A stretch of DNA of 64,000 nucleotides from Corynebacterium sp. Marseille-P3884 (GCF_017942225.1 NZ_JAGKSD010000007.1:84651-148650); one strand, 5' to 3'. Counted from the first letter of the stretch, positions 40,254 through 49,623 are shown. Numbers and translations are program-made. Notes: generated from the letters alone by a model not told the origin.

Positions 40254-41554
40254 TCCAAGTCCAAAAGGATGGAGAGCACTCCCCTACCGGGCTCGGTGAG
40301 CACTGGGTCAGTGGTGGTGGAGGCGGGTTCGTAAATGCCGAGTGCAATGAGCAAATTCACCGTGAAAGACGGGTCTTTCGGTGGGGTGAGAAAGACTGGC
40401 GGGATGCCCAAGCCGGCCTTATTCGCAGCCCACGTGAGGACCTGTTCACCGTCGTCATCGTGCTTTATGGCGCAGAAGCGGTAGAACTCTTCCTCGAACA
40501 TATAAAGCACTGCTTCAGGGCTTGTGGCCAAGTCAAGAGCATCTTCATTGGCCTCGAGCATCCCGTCATTGGTGTCGAGCAGCTCGGCGAACTGAAGGAA
40601 TGTTCGCAGGGCACCGAGGGCGGGGACGGCTTCTTCGCGGTGGTTGCCGGGAGCGACATTGAGGCTCAAAGCGTCGGAAAGCGAGCGCACGTCTGGTGAG
40701 CGCAACTTGCCGCGGGCTGTGAGGCGCACTGGTTCTTCGCAGTGGTAGATGAACGTCCGGATATTCGCGACGATGCGGGTGAACGGGTAGAGAGTATCTT
40801 CCAATATTTCCGGGGTGTGCTCGGAGAAGAATTCCGAAAGCGCAGCGATCAACGTCGGATTGCGCTCGGGATTCGGGTCGAGCGACAAGATCTGCTGCAG
40901 GTCAGGACGCTCATCCATGAAGGAATCAAATTCGTTCGACATCTCCGGTGCGCTAGGAGTGTCAGAGAAATCATCCGTGGCATCGAGAAAGAGGTTCTCC
41001 GCGGTGAAAGCGATGCGCTCTGCAACAGTCGTGTGGTCTGCTTGGGAAAGGCGCTGGATGAGGCGCTCGGGGCTCATCACCGGCATGAAACTCAACAGCA
41101 GCGGGGAGACCTTGATGTCGGGGCTCAGACCAGCGGACAGGCGGCGGGCTTCGGTATGAAAGGCCGACATGAGTTCTGGGCCGCCGCACGGCTCGATGAC
41201 GTCGGGCCCCTGGACGTCGATAAGCATTGGCGAAGGAGTGTCAACGTCCGTGATGCCGAGGATCTCGAGCTTGATATTCCAGTTCGCGGACGTGTCGTAG
41301 ACGTACGTGACTGAGTCCATGTCGCCGAGCGTGACATCGGCTTCATCGAGCTCGCCGTCGCTCGGATTCGGTGAATACAGAACCGGTTCCCCATCGCTGG
41401 TGCCCATATAGAGGTGCGTAGCCATGCCGGAAAATCCGAAGGCGGCGTCGATGACGGGGGCGAATTCCCCGAGATGGACGTCGTCTTCGACATTGATCAG
41501 CCGCGAGATTTCCGGGCGTGATCCTTCGAGAGACATGAGCAGCGTGAGGATCAT
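40250..41554 (-). CDS. pRiA4b ORF-3/TnpR-like domain protein
   Basis: A 434-residue cytosolic protein. The first 105 residues follow the pRiA4b ORF-3-like fold: ILTLLMSLEGSRPEISRLINVEDDVHLGEFAPVIDAAFGFSGMATHLYMG and then DSVTYVYDTSANWNIKLEIL, matching the Y-x-Y-D-x-G-D-x-W-x-H-x-I pattern of proteins carried as passengers on IS1096-type elements. The rest is acidic and helical with no recognised domain. No transposase or terminal repeats are near, so it is probably resident. Confidence 0.6.
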   Translation of the reverse strand: MILTLLMSLEGSRPEISRLINVEDDVHLGEFAPVIDAAFGFSGMATHLYMGTSDGEPVLYSPNPSDGELDEADVTLGDMDSVTYVYDTSANWNIKLEILGITDVDTPSPMLIDVQGPDVIEPCGGPELMSAFHTEARRLSAGLSPDIKVSPLLLSFMPVMSPERLIQRLSQADHTTVAERIAFTAENLFLDATDDFSDTPSAPEMSNEFDSFMDERPDLQQILSLDPNPERNPTLIAALSEFFSEHTPEILEDTLYPFTRIVANIRTFIYHCEEPVRLTARGKLRSPDVRSLSDALSLNVAPGNHREEAVPALGALRTFLQFAELLDTNDGMLEANEDALDLATSPEAVLYMFEEEFYRFCAIKHDDDGEQVLTWAANKAGLGIPPVFLTPPKDPSFTVNLLIALGIYEPASTTTDPVLTEPGRGVLSILLDLD

Positions 41555-41616
41555 GGTTGTCAGCTTACGGCCCTATGAAACCGATTGCGGGGTGAAAACA
41601 GTGGACGATGTCCACT

Positions 41617-42216
41617 TCAGTCGACAATGCCGCCGAGGAGGACCGCCAGGGCTGGTTCATCGCCGGCGTTGATGATGTGGAGGGTCTTGACGCCTTTCTG
41701 GGTAAAACCAACAGTCTCAGGCGCCAAGGAAATATCTTCGAGGTACACGTCCCCGGTGATATTCAAGACCGCGTGCGCGTAGTCCTGATCGACGACGAAG
41801 ACGAATTCCTCGTGGGGGAGGATGCGCAATTCGGCGGCGATGACATCAGCGCCGAGATCAACCGGGCCCGTTTGCCCGAAGATGGATCCGGCGAAGACGC
41901 GCGCCTCACCGGCGTCGGAAGTATTGAAGCCAGTGAGGGTGAACGAGTCCGGAATCTCCCGCTTAGAAGCTGGGATGTCACCACTATTGCCAGCGTCAAG
42001 GCTTAGGAGCACGCTGCGGCGCTCGGTGTTCTCTGCCCCGTGATAAAGCACTCCCGCATTCTCGCTATCGGAGAACTCCCATGTGATGGCGGTGGCACCG
42101 TCAGCGGGAAGAGTGCCGATGGAATGCCACGCACCCGGGCCGGTGTGCGGTTCGATGGGGAGCGGGCGGACATCAACGTCGGCCGCACCGGGGCGACGTT
42201 CCTGCGGGGTGGTCAT
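41617..42216 (-). CDS. Hypothetical protein, possibly cupin/pirin-like
   Basis: A 199-residue protein. Segments such as HEEFVFVVDQDYAHAVLNITGDVYLED and TLHIINAGDEPALAVLLGGIVD suggest beta-sandwich strands and vaguely recall the C-terminal half of pirin. The conserved metal-binding histidines of pirin are not evident. It lies between the TnpR-like gene and an MFS exporter on one strand. No firm assignment. Confidence 0.6.
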   Translation of the reverse strand: MTTPQERRPGAADVDVRPLPIEPHTGPGAWHSIGTLPADGATAITWEFSDSENAGVLYHGAENTERRSVLLSLDAGNSGDIPASKREIPDSFTLTGFNTSDAGEARVFAGSIFGQTGPVDLGADVIAAELRILPHEEFVFVVDQDYAHAVLNITGDVYLEDISLAPETVGFTQKGVKTLHIINAGDEPALAVLLGGIVD

Positions 42217-42235
42217 GAGCCAAAGGCTACATGAG

Positions 42236-43414
42236 CTAGCGCAGGAGCGGGCGGGCGCGCAGGCTCAGCTCAGCGGAAGCGAGCGCACCCAGCACGGCGG
42301 TGACGAGGAGGGTGCCCGGGAGGAAACCGGCATCCACGGGCAGTGAGCCGAGGGCGGAGCCGCTGGCAATTCCGACCTGGAATGTCACCACATAGATCGA
42401 CGATGCGCGGTTCTGATTCGCATTGCCTGCGAAGAGGAAGACGGTCGTGGCCACGGTGGGAAGACCGCCACCGGCAAGGCCGAGGGAGGCGACGACGAGA
42501 ACAGCGAGAATGAAGCCAGCAACATAGGAGCCGCTGCTGACGGCCAGAGCGAGCGCGCCAATGAGGCCAGCAAGAACAATCAAGCCAGTGCCGACGATAT
42601 TCATGCGGATCATGCGCCGGTCCGCGCGACGGCCCGCGGAGATCACACCGGCGATGCCGAACAGGCCGTAGGCGGCCAGACCGATAGCGACGAATTGCAT
42701 TCCAGCAGTGTGCTGCAAAAACAGGCCCAGATAGGTGTAGGTGCAGAACAGTGCCGTAATGACTAGCGCCAAATAGACCACCAGCGCCGGTAGGGCTGAG
42801 CGCTTCTGCTCCCCTGCTGGCTTACCGGCGGGCGGAATCGCGGGCATCGAAGGCAGGAAGAAGAACAACAGCGTGAATGCGAGCACGACAAAAGCCCCGA
42901 GAATCCACGTGGCGATGCGCCAGCCGAAAACGCCGCCGAGCATCGTTGTCAGCGGCGAGCCAACCACGAGCGCCATCGTCGAGCCCAATGAGACGACGGC
43001 GACGCCCTTGCCGGTCATGCCCGCAGGAGCGAGACGTGCAGCCATTGGGTTGACCAAGGACCAGAACAGACCGTGGGTCAACGCGGCACAGACACGGCCG
43101 ATCACCAGCACCCAATAGGTTGAAGCGGTCGCCTGCAACACGATGCCGCCGAGCAGAAAAATCAGCGTGGCCATGAACACTGGCTTGCGGTCCAACCGCC
43201 GGGTGACCTCCATCAGGGGGATCGTGACCACCGCGACGATCGAGGCGTACACCGTCATGAGCAAGCCCACCTGGCCCTCACTCACACCGAGGTCTCGAGC
43301 CATCGGGGTGATCAGACCGACGGCGAACATTTCAAATGTCACGTACACGAACGCCGCAAAGCCCATGGCGGACAGCGGCAGGTACGGGAATGCTGCTTTC
43401 GGGGTGGTAGTCAC
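42236..43414 (-). CDS. MFS transporter (AraJ/sugar-efflux type)
   Basis: A 392-residue major facilitator with 12 helices. The loop after helix 2 (ASIVAVVTIPLMEVTRRLDRKPVFMA) carries the MFS motif A, and VLVIGRVCAALTHGLFWSLVNPMAARL matches the arabinose-efflux/DHA1-like subfamily. It is expected to export small drugs or sugars using the proton gradient. It ends 19 bases downstream of the preceding gene's start and is divergent from the TIGR02206-type gene. Confidence 0.87.
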   Translation of the reverse strand: MTTTPKAAFPYLPLSAMGFAAFVYVTFEMFAVGLITPMARDLGVSEGQVGLLMTVYASIVAVVTIPLMEVTRRLDRKPVFMATLIFLLGGIVLQATASTYWVLVIGRVCAALTHGLFWSLVNPMAARLAPAGMTGKGVAVVSLGSTMALVVGSPLTTMLGGVFGWRIATWILGAFVVLAFTLLFFFLPSMPAIPPAGKPAGEQKRSALPALVVYLALVITALFCTYTYLGLFLQHTAGMQFVAIGLAAYGLFGIAGVISAGRRADRRMIRMNIVGTGLIVLAGLIGALALAVSSGSYVAGFILAVLVVASLGLAGGGLPTVATTVFLFAGNANQNRASSIYVVTFQVGIASGSALGSLPVDAGFLPGTLLVTAVLGALASAELSLRARPLLR

Positions 43415-43498
43415 ACCGTGTCACGCTAAACGTTTTCTATTCAAATGTCCCACTTGGGTGGTAAAACATTTAAGGATTAGCAGAAATACGGAGAGACG

Positions 43499-44233
43499 AT
43501 GCCCTACCAACCCGCCCCATGGACGTCGAAGCACACGGGCCAGACCTACCCGACGATCACGCAGTACGACCAGAAACACCTCATTCTCATGGTCTTTTTC
43601 ATCATGCTGTGCGGCATCCTCGTCGTGGCGGTCAAGCGGCTCCCGGGTTCCGTGATCAAAGCGTCGCGCAAGGTTGCGGGCGCGATCATGGGGATCATCT
43701 CGGTGGCATATTTCCTGTGGGTGCTCAACCCGAAGCGTCTGGTGTGGGATGAGACGGCACCGTTCCACGTCACTGATGCGCTGCGTCTGATCACCCCGCT
43801 CGCGCTCGGAACCGGAAATCCGACGGCGACGGCGATCAGCTACTACTGGGGCCTCTTCCTCAACCCGATGGCGCTGTTCTTCCCGGACATGGCATTCGTG
43901 CAGGACAATAAAGTGCTGCAGGAGGTCGCGTACTGGTACTTCCACATGGCGGCCAGCGTCGTGCCGGTCGTGCTGACCTTCGGGCTGGGCTACCGCCCGA
44001 GCTGGAAAGACTGGCGCATGATCACGGGCGTGACGCTCGCCTGGGGTGCGTTCGCGGCGACGATGAATAAGTTCACCGGCGGCAACTACATGTTTGTCGC
44101 CGACCACCCGCGCGGCTGGTCTCCGCTGCAGCTTTTCGGGCGGTGGCCGTGGTACCTGGCCATCGTGGGACCGGGCGTGATCGGGGTCTTCGCGCTGCTT
44201 ACCGCTGTGTGGAAGCTGCCGGCAGACCGCTGA
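43499..44233 (+). CDS. TIGR02206/YwaF family integral membrane protein
   Basis: A 244-residue protein with six or seven membrane helices. PFHVTDALRLITPLALGTGNPTATAISYYWGLFLNPMALFFPDM, and later TMNKFTGGNYMFVADHP with W-P-W-Y at the end, match the YwaF-like TIGR02206 family, whose function is unknown. Its 3' end overlaps the convergent nnr gene by 35 bases. Confidence 0.8.
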   Translation: MPYQPAPWTSKHTGQTYPTITQYDQKHLILMVFFIMLCGILVVAVKRLPGSVIKASRKVAGAIMGIISVAYFLWVLNPKRLVWDETAPFHVTDALRLITPLALGTGNPTATAISYYWGLFLNPMALFFPDMAFVQDNKVLQEVAYWYFHMAASVVPVVLTFGLGYRPSWKDWRMITGVTLAWGAFAATMNKFTGGNYMFVADHPRGWSPLQLFGRWPWYLAIVGPGVIGVFALLTAVWKLPADR

Positions 44234-45785
44234 ACTGGTGCAGCTTCGCCGTCGCGGCAGGCACGGCTTGCGCGATGGCTAAGGCGCGGGCCGGTGCCTT
44301 GCCGAATTCGGTCTGCGCGGCAAGAGCGCTGGCTACAGCGTGAATGACAACGGGCTGAGTATCCAACAGGAAGGCATCGTTTCCCCAGCGTGCAGCCGCG
44401 TTAGCAAGGTGTGCGCCGGTGATTCCGGAGAGCACGTCGCCGGAGCCGGGAGTCGCCGCCCACGAGGTTCCAGCATCGATGACGGAGTCCGTGGATTCAT
44501 GGCGGGGGTTGGAGATGATCGTGGAGCGCCCCTTGCGCAGCACGATGCAGTTCAGGGATTCGGCCAGGGCGCGGGTCTCGGCTAAGCGGTCTGCGGGAGA
44601 GATTCCTTCCGCGTTGCGCAGCCGGACGAATTCGCCGTCGTGAGGGGTCAGCACGGTCTGGGCGGCGCGGCCGCGGAGGAGCTCGCGCAATTCGGGGTCG
44701 AGGGAGATCAGGGTGAGGCCGTCGGCGTCGATAAGCAATGGCTCCTCGCAGCCGAGCAAGTACGCGAGTTCGCTGCGCGCCGTGCTGTCGGTGCCCGTGC
44801 CAGGGCCGAAGACCCACGCTTGGACGCGGCCGACATCTTCGAGCTTTCGCGTGACGACGACCTCCGGTAGTGCCCGAACCACCTCATCCGCCTGGGGCCC
44901 GGCGTAGCGGACCATTGACGGGGAGGCATGAACGGCGCCGGCGGCGGTGAGGATTGCCGCGCCAGGATATGTGTCGCTGCCTGCGCGGATGCCCACGACA
45001 CCACCGCTGTATTTGTCGTCGTGGAAGCGCGGCTCCATGCTGGGCACATTGGTCGCGGTCAGCGGTGTGAGGCTGTCCGGCCACTGGTGGTCGCCCGGAA
45101 CTGCGCGGTGGAGCACTGCGGCTGCGTCGAAGGGCGAGAGGTTATCGCTGATGGACTGGCCGTCGGCGAGGTGCGGGTCAGCGAGCAGCTGGATGCCGCA
45201 TTCGGGGGCCAGGCCATGGGCTACCCGCCAGCCCCCAAAAGTGACTGTGGCGTCGGCGGTGACGTGGAACTCGCCTGTTTCGCCCGTGTTTGCGTCGATG
45301 CCGGAAGGCACGTCGACGGCGAGCACGTGCGCGTACCAGTCGGCGAGTCCCTGGATGACGCGGCCGGTCTGCTCGTCGAGGCTGCCGGCGCCCCCAAGAC
45401 CGGTGAGACCGTCAATAGCGAAGCGGTATTCGCGCACGCCGTCGGGCAATTCTGTGAGCACCGTGCCGCCGACGTTGCGGAAGGCTTCCAGTGCCGGTTC
45501 GTGGGCGCTTCCCCACGCCAGCCACGCATTGACGGTGTGGCCGGCTAGGGCGAGCTCAGCACCGGCGTAGAGTGCGTCGCCGCCGTTTCCACCTTTGCCG
45601 ACCAACAGGAGTGTCTTCCGGTGTTGCCGCAGGTCCGCCAAGGGGTCGGGCCAGGCGAGCATCGCCTCGGCGGCTTCGAAAACGGCGTGAGCTGCGGATT
45701 TCATTAGCTCATCGGTGCTGACCTGCGCATCCAGCAGAGGTTTTTCGGCTGCGCGGATTTGTTCGGCTGTGTACGCGTAAACCAT
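44199..45785 (-). CDS. nnr: Bifunctional NAD(P)H-hydrate epimerase / ADP-dependent NAD(P)H-hydrate dehydratase
   Basis: About 528 residues. The N-terminal YjeF_N epimerase (about 1-215; LLVGKGGNGGDALYAGAEL, AVDVPSGIDANTGE) is followed by the YjeF_C dehydratase (about 235-520; DADGLTLIS, VLTPHDGEFVRL, GSGDVLSGITGAHL). Together they repair hydrated NAD(P)H. ATG 45785 is preferred over GTG three codons upstream because the family starts near Y-T-A-E-Q-I-R-A-A-E. It converges with the TIGR02206-type gene. Confidence 0.92.
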   Translation of the reverse strand: MVYAYTAEQIRAAEKPLLDAQVSTDELMKSAAHAVFEAAEAMLAWPDPLADLRQHRKTLLLVGKGGNGGDALYAGAELALAGHTVNAWLAWGSAHEPALEAFRNVGGTVLTELPDGVREYRFAIDGLTGLGGAGSLDEQTGRVIQGLADWYAHVLAVDVPSGIDANTGETGEFHVTADATVTFGGWRVAHGLAPECGIQLLADPHLADGQSISDNLSPFDAAAVLHRAVPGDHQWPDSLTPLTATNVPSMEPRFHDDKYSGGVVGIRAGSDTYPGAAILTAAGAVHASPSMVRYAGPQADEVVRALPEVVVTRKLEDVGRVQAWVFGPGTGTDSTARSELAYLLGCEEPLLIDADGLTLISLDPELRELLRGRAAQTVLTPHDGEFVRLRNAEGISPADRLAETRALAESLNCIVLRKGRSTIISNPRHESTDSVIDAGTSWAATPGSGDVLSGITGAHLANAAARWGNDAFLLDTQPVVIHAVASALAAQTEFGKAPARALAIAQAVPAATAKLHQFSGLPAASTQR

Positions 45786-45815
45786 GCTGCCCACGGTAGC
45801 GGGACAAGCTGTGAG

Positions 45816-46424
45816 CTACTGGATGATGCGCTTCTGACGTGCCGCGGCGATGGCGGCAGTGCGGTTATCCACGCCGAGCTTGCTGTAGATGTGCACCAGG
45901 TGAGTCTTCACCGTCGCAGCGGAGATGAACAGCTGCGTGGCGATGTCCCGGTTGGACGCTCCGGTGGCCAGGGCTTCGAGGATCTCAATCTCGCGGGCGC
46001 TCAACGCCACATCGGGGCGCGTGAGACGCTCGGCCAACACATTCGCCACCTGCGGGGACAAGGTGCGCTCCCCCTTCGCGGCGGCGAGCACCGCGGCGCG
46101 CAGGTCCTCTTCCGGTGCGTCTTTGAGCACGTAGCCCAGCGCTCCAGCCTCCATCGCACCGACGACATCGGCCTGGGTGTCGTAGGTGGTCAGGATTAGT
46201 ACGGGCGGGCCGCCGGCGGCCCTGAGTTTTTGAGCCACTTCGATGCCGGTCATGGTCGGCATTTGGATATCGGTGACGACCACATCGACGTCAGCGGGAA
46301 GATCGTCAATGGCGGTGCCGTCGGAGCCCTGGGCGACGACCTCGATCTGACCGTCGCTCTCCAGCACGGCGGTAAGGCCGGCGCGGACGACGGGGTGGTC
46401 GTCGATAAGCATGATGCGGACCAT
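45816..46424 (-). CDS. NarL/LuxR-type response regulator, ChrA-like
   Basis: A 202-residue regulator. The receiver domain has the DD pair (MLIDDHPVV), the phosphoacceptor Asp in VVVTDIQMPTMTG and the Lys in YVLKDAPEED; the C-terminal LuxR HTH is LSAREIEILEALATGASNRDIATQLFISAATVKTHLVHIYSKLG. It overlaps the histidine kinase gene by one base (TAATG). The arrangement kinase-regulator divergent from an ABC exporter is that of the haem-responsive ChrSA/HrtBA system of Corynebacterium; the ligand here is inferred. Confidence 0.9.
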   Translation of the reverse strand: MVRIMLIDDHPVVRAGLTAVLESDGQIEVVAQGSDGTAIDDLPADVDVVVTDIQMPTMTGIEVAQKLRAAGGPPVLILTTYDTQADVVGAMEAGALGYVLKDAPEEDLRAAVLAAAKGERTLSPQVANVLAERLTRPDVALSAREIEILEALATGASNRDIATQLFISAATVKTHLVHIYSKLGVDNRTAAIAAARQKRIIQ

Positions 46425-47578
46425 TAGCCCTCCAGTGGGATTCGTGCCGCGAGCACGGTGCCGCGCGGCGAGCTTTCCAATTCGAGCGTGCCCCCGACCT
46501 CGGCGACGCGGGCTCGCAGGCCGGTCAGGCCGTGACCTTCGGGGCGCTTGACCCCCTCACCGTCGTCGAACACATCCACGGTGGCGACATTACCGAGTTT
46601 CTCCACAGTGACCACCGCCTTGCCGGCATGCGAATGGCGCACGATATTGCTCACGCCCTCGCGCACGACGCGTTCCACGACATCCGCGGCCTCGCCCGTG
46701 ATCTGGTCCGCGCCGGGCGCGACGAGGGTGAGGTCAAGCAGGGACTCGATCGCCTTTTGCCGATTGCGTGCCGACGCCGCGACCGCCTCCAGTCGCTCGC
46801 TCAGCGGGGCCGCTTCAGGTGAGTTCGCGGCGACGAAACGCCGGGCCTCCGACAAATTCTCGCTGGCGGTCTCCACGATCGTGCCGAGGATCTCCTGCGC
46901 CTTGTCTTTGCGCGCCGGGTCCCCGGACTCGAGGTGCCCGGTGGCGACCCGGCCGAAAAGAACAATGCTGCTCAAGCCCTGCGCCATCGTGTCGTGGACC
47001 TCGCGGGCCAGGCGCGTGCGCTCCTGGAGCGCGCCAGCTTGGTACTGGCTTTCGGCGAGCTCCATCTGCGTAGCCTCGAGCCGCGCGGCAGTGAGCTTGT
47101 AGTGTTCCGCCTCCGCGCGCAGCGCCTGGTACGCGAAGCTGGCAACCACGGCGACGAGGGTGCCGATGGTCGGGCCGATGATGCCCCCGATGCCCGTCTC
47201 CGGCGCCATGACCGCGACAGTGAACGCCCCCGCTGCGAGCGACGCGGCGATTCCGACCGGTGCGGGCAAGAGGTAGCAGGCGAGCATGACCAGTGGAAAC
47301 TCGAGCCAGGCGAAGTCCGGAGAGGCCCACACCAACGCCACCCACAACGCGGCGATGACGGCCAGCCACGACGCACCGGCACCCGTGCGGATCTTCCGTC
47401 CGCGGTGGTGCATGACCGTTCCCGCGAGATACAGCGCCGAAAAGAGTGCCACCAGGCACACGGTCAGCGCCGGAACCCGCGAGTGCTGAACGCCGATGAG
47501 GCCCACGACGAGCAGCACCGCGACGAGCACGTGCAGGCTCACGCGGAGGAAAGCGAGGACATTGTTGGTGGTTTTCAC
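46424..47578 (-). CDS. Sensor histidine kinase (HisKA_3), ChrS-like
   Basis: A 384-residue kinase. About six membrane helices fill residues 8-160 with almost no extracellular loop, so it probably senses something within the membrane. HisKA_3 with the phosphoacceptor His follows (ERTRLAREVHDTMAQGLSS), then the ATPase domain with N-box VVREGVSNIVRHSHA and DDGEGVKRPEGHGLTGLRAR. Partner of the downstream regulator. Its start faces hrtB-like across 98 bases. Confidence 0.9.
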   Translation of the reverse strand: MKTTNNVLAFLRVSLHVLVAVLLVVGLIGVQHSRVPALTVCLVALFSALYLAGTVMHHRGRKIRTGAGASWLAVIAALWVALVWASPDFAWLEFPLVMLACYLLPAPVGIAASLAAGAFTVAVMAPETGIGGIIGPTIGTLVAVVASFAYQALRAEAEHYKLTAARLEATQMELAESQYQAGALQERTRLAREVHDTMAQGLSSIVLFGRVATGHLESGDPARKDKAQEILGTIVETASENLSEARRFVAANSPEAAPLSERLEAVAASARNRQKAIESLLDLTLVAPGADQITGEAADVVERVVREGVSNIVRHSHAGKAVVTVEKLGNVATVDVFDDGEGVKRPEGHGLTGLRARVAEVGGTLELESSPRGTVLAARIPLEG

Positions 47579-47601
47579 AATTACTCACCGTATATCTCGA
47601 A

Positions 47602-47617
47602 TCAACCGATCGGTTGA
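47602..47617. promoter_or_regulatory. 16-base palindrome between the two-component and ABC genes
   Basis: TCAACCGATCGGTTGA is a perfect palindrome centred between the divergent kinase and permease genes (intergenic 47579-47676). It is a good candidate operator, for the adjacent NarL-type regulator or a TetR-type repressor. Binding is not shown by the sequence alone. Confidence 0.6.
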
Positions 47618-47676
47618 CTGCTAAATCACCCGCTCACCCGATGTGGGATGACCTGCACAGACGCCAGAATTGAGTC

Positions 47677-48666
47677 ATGTTTGTTGCACTGAGAGATTTA
47701 CTGAATGCCAAAGGGCGCTTCGGCCTGATCGCCGGCGTGGTCGCTCTCGTGACGTTCCTCGTGGTCATGCTCACCGGCCTCACCGCCGGCCTGGGCAAGC
47801 AGAACACTTCTGCTCTCGAGGCCCTCGACCCCGCCGCCGTGACGTTCGACGACGCCGACAACCAGTCCTACACCACCTCCCGCATCGCGAAAGCCGATGA
47901 GGGGACCACCCCGCTGGGCACCGGCCAGACGTTGATGTCCCGCGACGACGGCTCGGAGGAATCCGTCGCCATCCTGGGTCTGCCGTCCGGCACCGAGCTG
48001 CCCGGCGGCCAGGTCTTGGAGGATCACGCGATCGCGTCCGAGGGGCTCGAGCTTTTCGACGGCGAGTCCATCACTGTCGGCGGCGCCCCCGTCACGGTGA
48101 GCGAGCAGGCCGAAGATCTGTACTTCGCCCACTCCCCCGTCCTGTGGGTTCCGACCGAGACCTGGCAGGCCGCCATGCACACCGAGGCAGTGGGCACGGT
48201 CGAGCTTTCCGATAATGAAGACACCGCACCGGAGGGTTCCGTCTCCCTGAAGGACTCCTTCCAGGCTCTTCCCGCCTACTCATCTGAGCAGGGCTCCCTG
48301 AAGATGATCCAGGGCTTCCTCTACCTCATCTCCGCGCTGGTCACCGTCGCCTTCCTGAGCGTGTGGACCGCGCAGCGCACCCGTGACCTGTCCATTCTCA
48401 AGGCCATCGGCGCATCCAACGGCTACCTGCTCAAGGACAGCATCGGTCAGGCCGCGCTCATTCTCGCGCTCGGCGCCCTGATCGGCACCGCCGCTGCTGC
48501 CGGCTTGGGCCTGCTGGCTTCCCAGATCGCACCGTTCGTTCTGAGCCCCGCCAGCGTGATCCTTCCGGCACTGGCCATCTGGATCCTCGGCATGGGCGGC
48601 GCCGCACTGGCCACCCGTTCGATCTCCCGCGTTGACCCGCAACTCGCACTTGGAGGTGCAGCTTAA
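47677..48666 (+). CDS. ABC transporter permease, HrtB-like (FtsX/MacB fold)
   Basis: A 329-residue permease: helix 1 near residues 15-38 (FGLIAGVVALVTFLVVMLTGLTAGLG), an extracytoplasmic domain of about 170 residues, then three helices (QGFLYLISALVTVAFLSVWTAQRTRDLSILKAIGAS is the FtsX core; LILALGALIGTAAAAGLGLLA; VILPALAIWILGMGGAALA). This matches HrtB haem exporters. The ATPase gene begins at the next base, so the two are one unit. Confidence 0.88.
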   Translation: MFVALRDLLNAKGRFGLIAGVVALVTFLVVMLTGLTAGLGKQNTSALEALDPAAVTFDDADNQSYTTSRIAKADEGTTPLGTGQTLMSRDDGSEESVAILGLPSGTELPGGQVLEDHAIASEGLELFDGESITVGGAPVTVSEQAEDLYFAHSPVLWVPTETWQAAMHTEAVGTVELSDNEDTAPEGSVSLKDSFQALPAYSSEQGSLKMIQGFLYLISALVTVAFLSVWTAQRTRDLSILKAIGASNGYLLKDSIGQAALILALGALIGTAAAAGLGLLASQIAPFVLSPASVILPALAIWILGMGGAALATRSISRVDPQLALGGAA

Positions 48667-49380
48667 ATGACGACCGTAACCAAGAACCGCACCACGACCC
48701 AGTCCACCACCGGCGCAGCTCCGGCACTGTCGATGACAGATGTCACCGTCACCTTCCCGGACGGCGACGGCCGCATCACCGCACTGGACAACGCCACTCT
48801 GCAGGCTGACCCGTGCACCGTCACCTTCGTCGTCGGCCAATCCGGCTCCGGCAAGTCCACCCTGCTGTCCGCGGCCGCAGGCCTGCTCACCCCAGACTCC
48901 GGCACTGTCGAGGTCGCTGGTCAGCCGATCAGCGACGAGATCCGCCTCAACCACATCGGCATGGTCTTCCAGCAGCCGAACCTCATCGCCTCGCTGACCG
49001 TGCGCGACCAGCTGCTGGTCACCGAGCACATCCGTGGCGTGCGCGGCAAGAAACTGCGCGCCAAGAAGTCCCATGCGGACGACCTGCTCGAACTCGTCGG
49101 ACTCGAGGGCCTCGGCGACCGCCGCATGCAGCAGCTTTCCGGTGGCCAGCGCCAGCGCGTCGGCATTGCCCGCGCTCTGATGGGCGAGCCGAGCCTCCTG
49201 CTTGCCGACGAGCCCACCGCCGCCCTAGACACCAACCGTTCCCAGGAGATCATCGCGCTGCTGCGCAACGTCACCGAGGAACTCGGCCCGGCCTGCCTCA
49301 TCGTCACCCACGAGACCGAGCTGATCGAGCACGGCGACCGCGTCATCGAGGTCAGCGACGGTCATGTCACCGAGGGCTAG
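48667..49380 (+). CDS. ABC transporter ATP-binding protein, HrtA-like
   Basis: A 237-residue ATPase: Walker A GQSGSGKST (57-65), Q-loop VFQQPNL, signature LSGGQRQRVGIARAL, Walker B LLLADEPTAALD, and the switch His in VTHETELI. GGAGG lies 13 bases upstream of ATG. With the preceding permease it forms a LolD/MacB-type exporter, probably for haem given the ChrSA-like neighbours. Confidence 0.9.
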   Translation: MTTVTKNRTTTQSTTGAAPALSMTDVTVTFPDGDGRITALDNATLQADPCTVTFVVGQSGSGKSTLLSAAAGLLTPDSGTVEVAGQPISDEIRLNHIGMVFQQPNLIASLTVRDQLLVTEHIRGVRGKKLRAKKSHADDLLELVGLEGLGDRRMQQLSGGQRQRVGIARALMGEPSLLLADEPTAALDTNRSQEIIALLRNVTEELGPACLIVTHETELIEHGDRVIEVSDGHVTEG

Positions 49381-49428
49381 GCGGGCGCGCTAGGCGTTGT
49401 TCGGTGAGTCCAGTGGATTCTCCCAGGA

Positions 49429-49623
49429 TCACTGTGCGTTTTCCTCGCGGTCCAGGATGTCAAGGACTTCGCCAATGTTTGTGCAGTCCACTTTCATTCC
49501 CATTGGGTAGGTGACCTGCACAAATTCGTCACGCTTTGGGGGCTGTTTCAGGCCAGCTCGAGCGAGGCCATGCGGAGTCCCTTCTTCCGCAATAACCGTA
49601 GGGGCGCCCGCCCGCGCTGTCAT
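49429..49623 (-). CDS. Small hypothetical protein or gene remnant
   Basis: A 64-residue frame with codon use like real genes, especially the half RDEFVQVTYPMGMKVDCTNIGEVLDILDREENAQ. No ribosome site before the ATG. It could be the 3' remnant of a larger gene or a small partner of the gene at 49653-50429. No family recognised. Confidence 0.35.
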   Translation of the reverse strand: MTARAGAPTVIAEEGTPHGLARAGLKQPPKRDEFVQVTYPMGMKVDCTNIGEVLDILDREENAQ

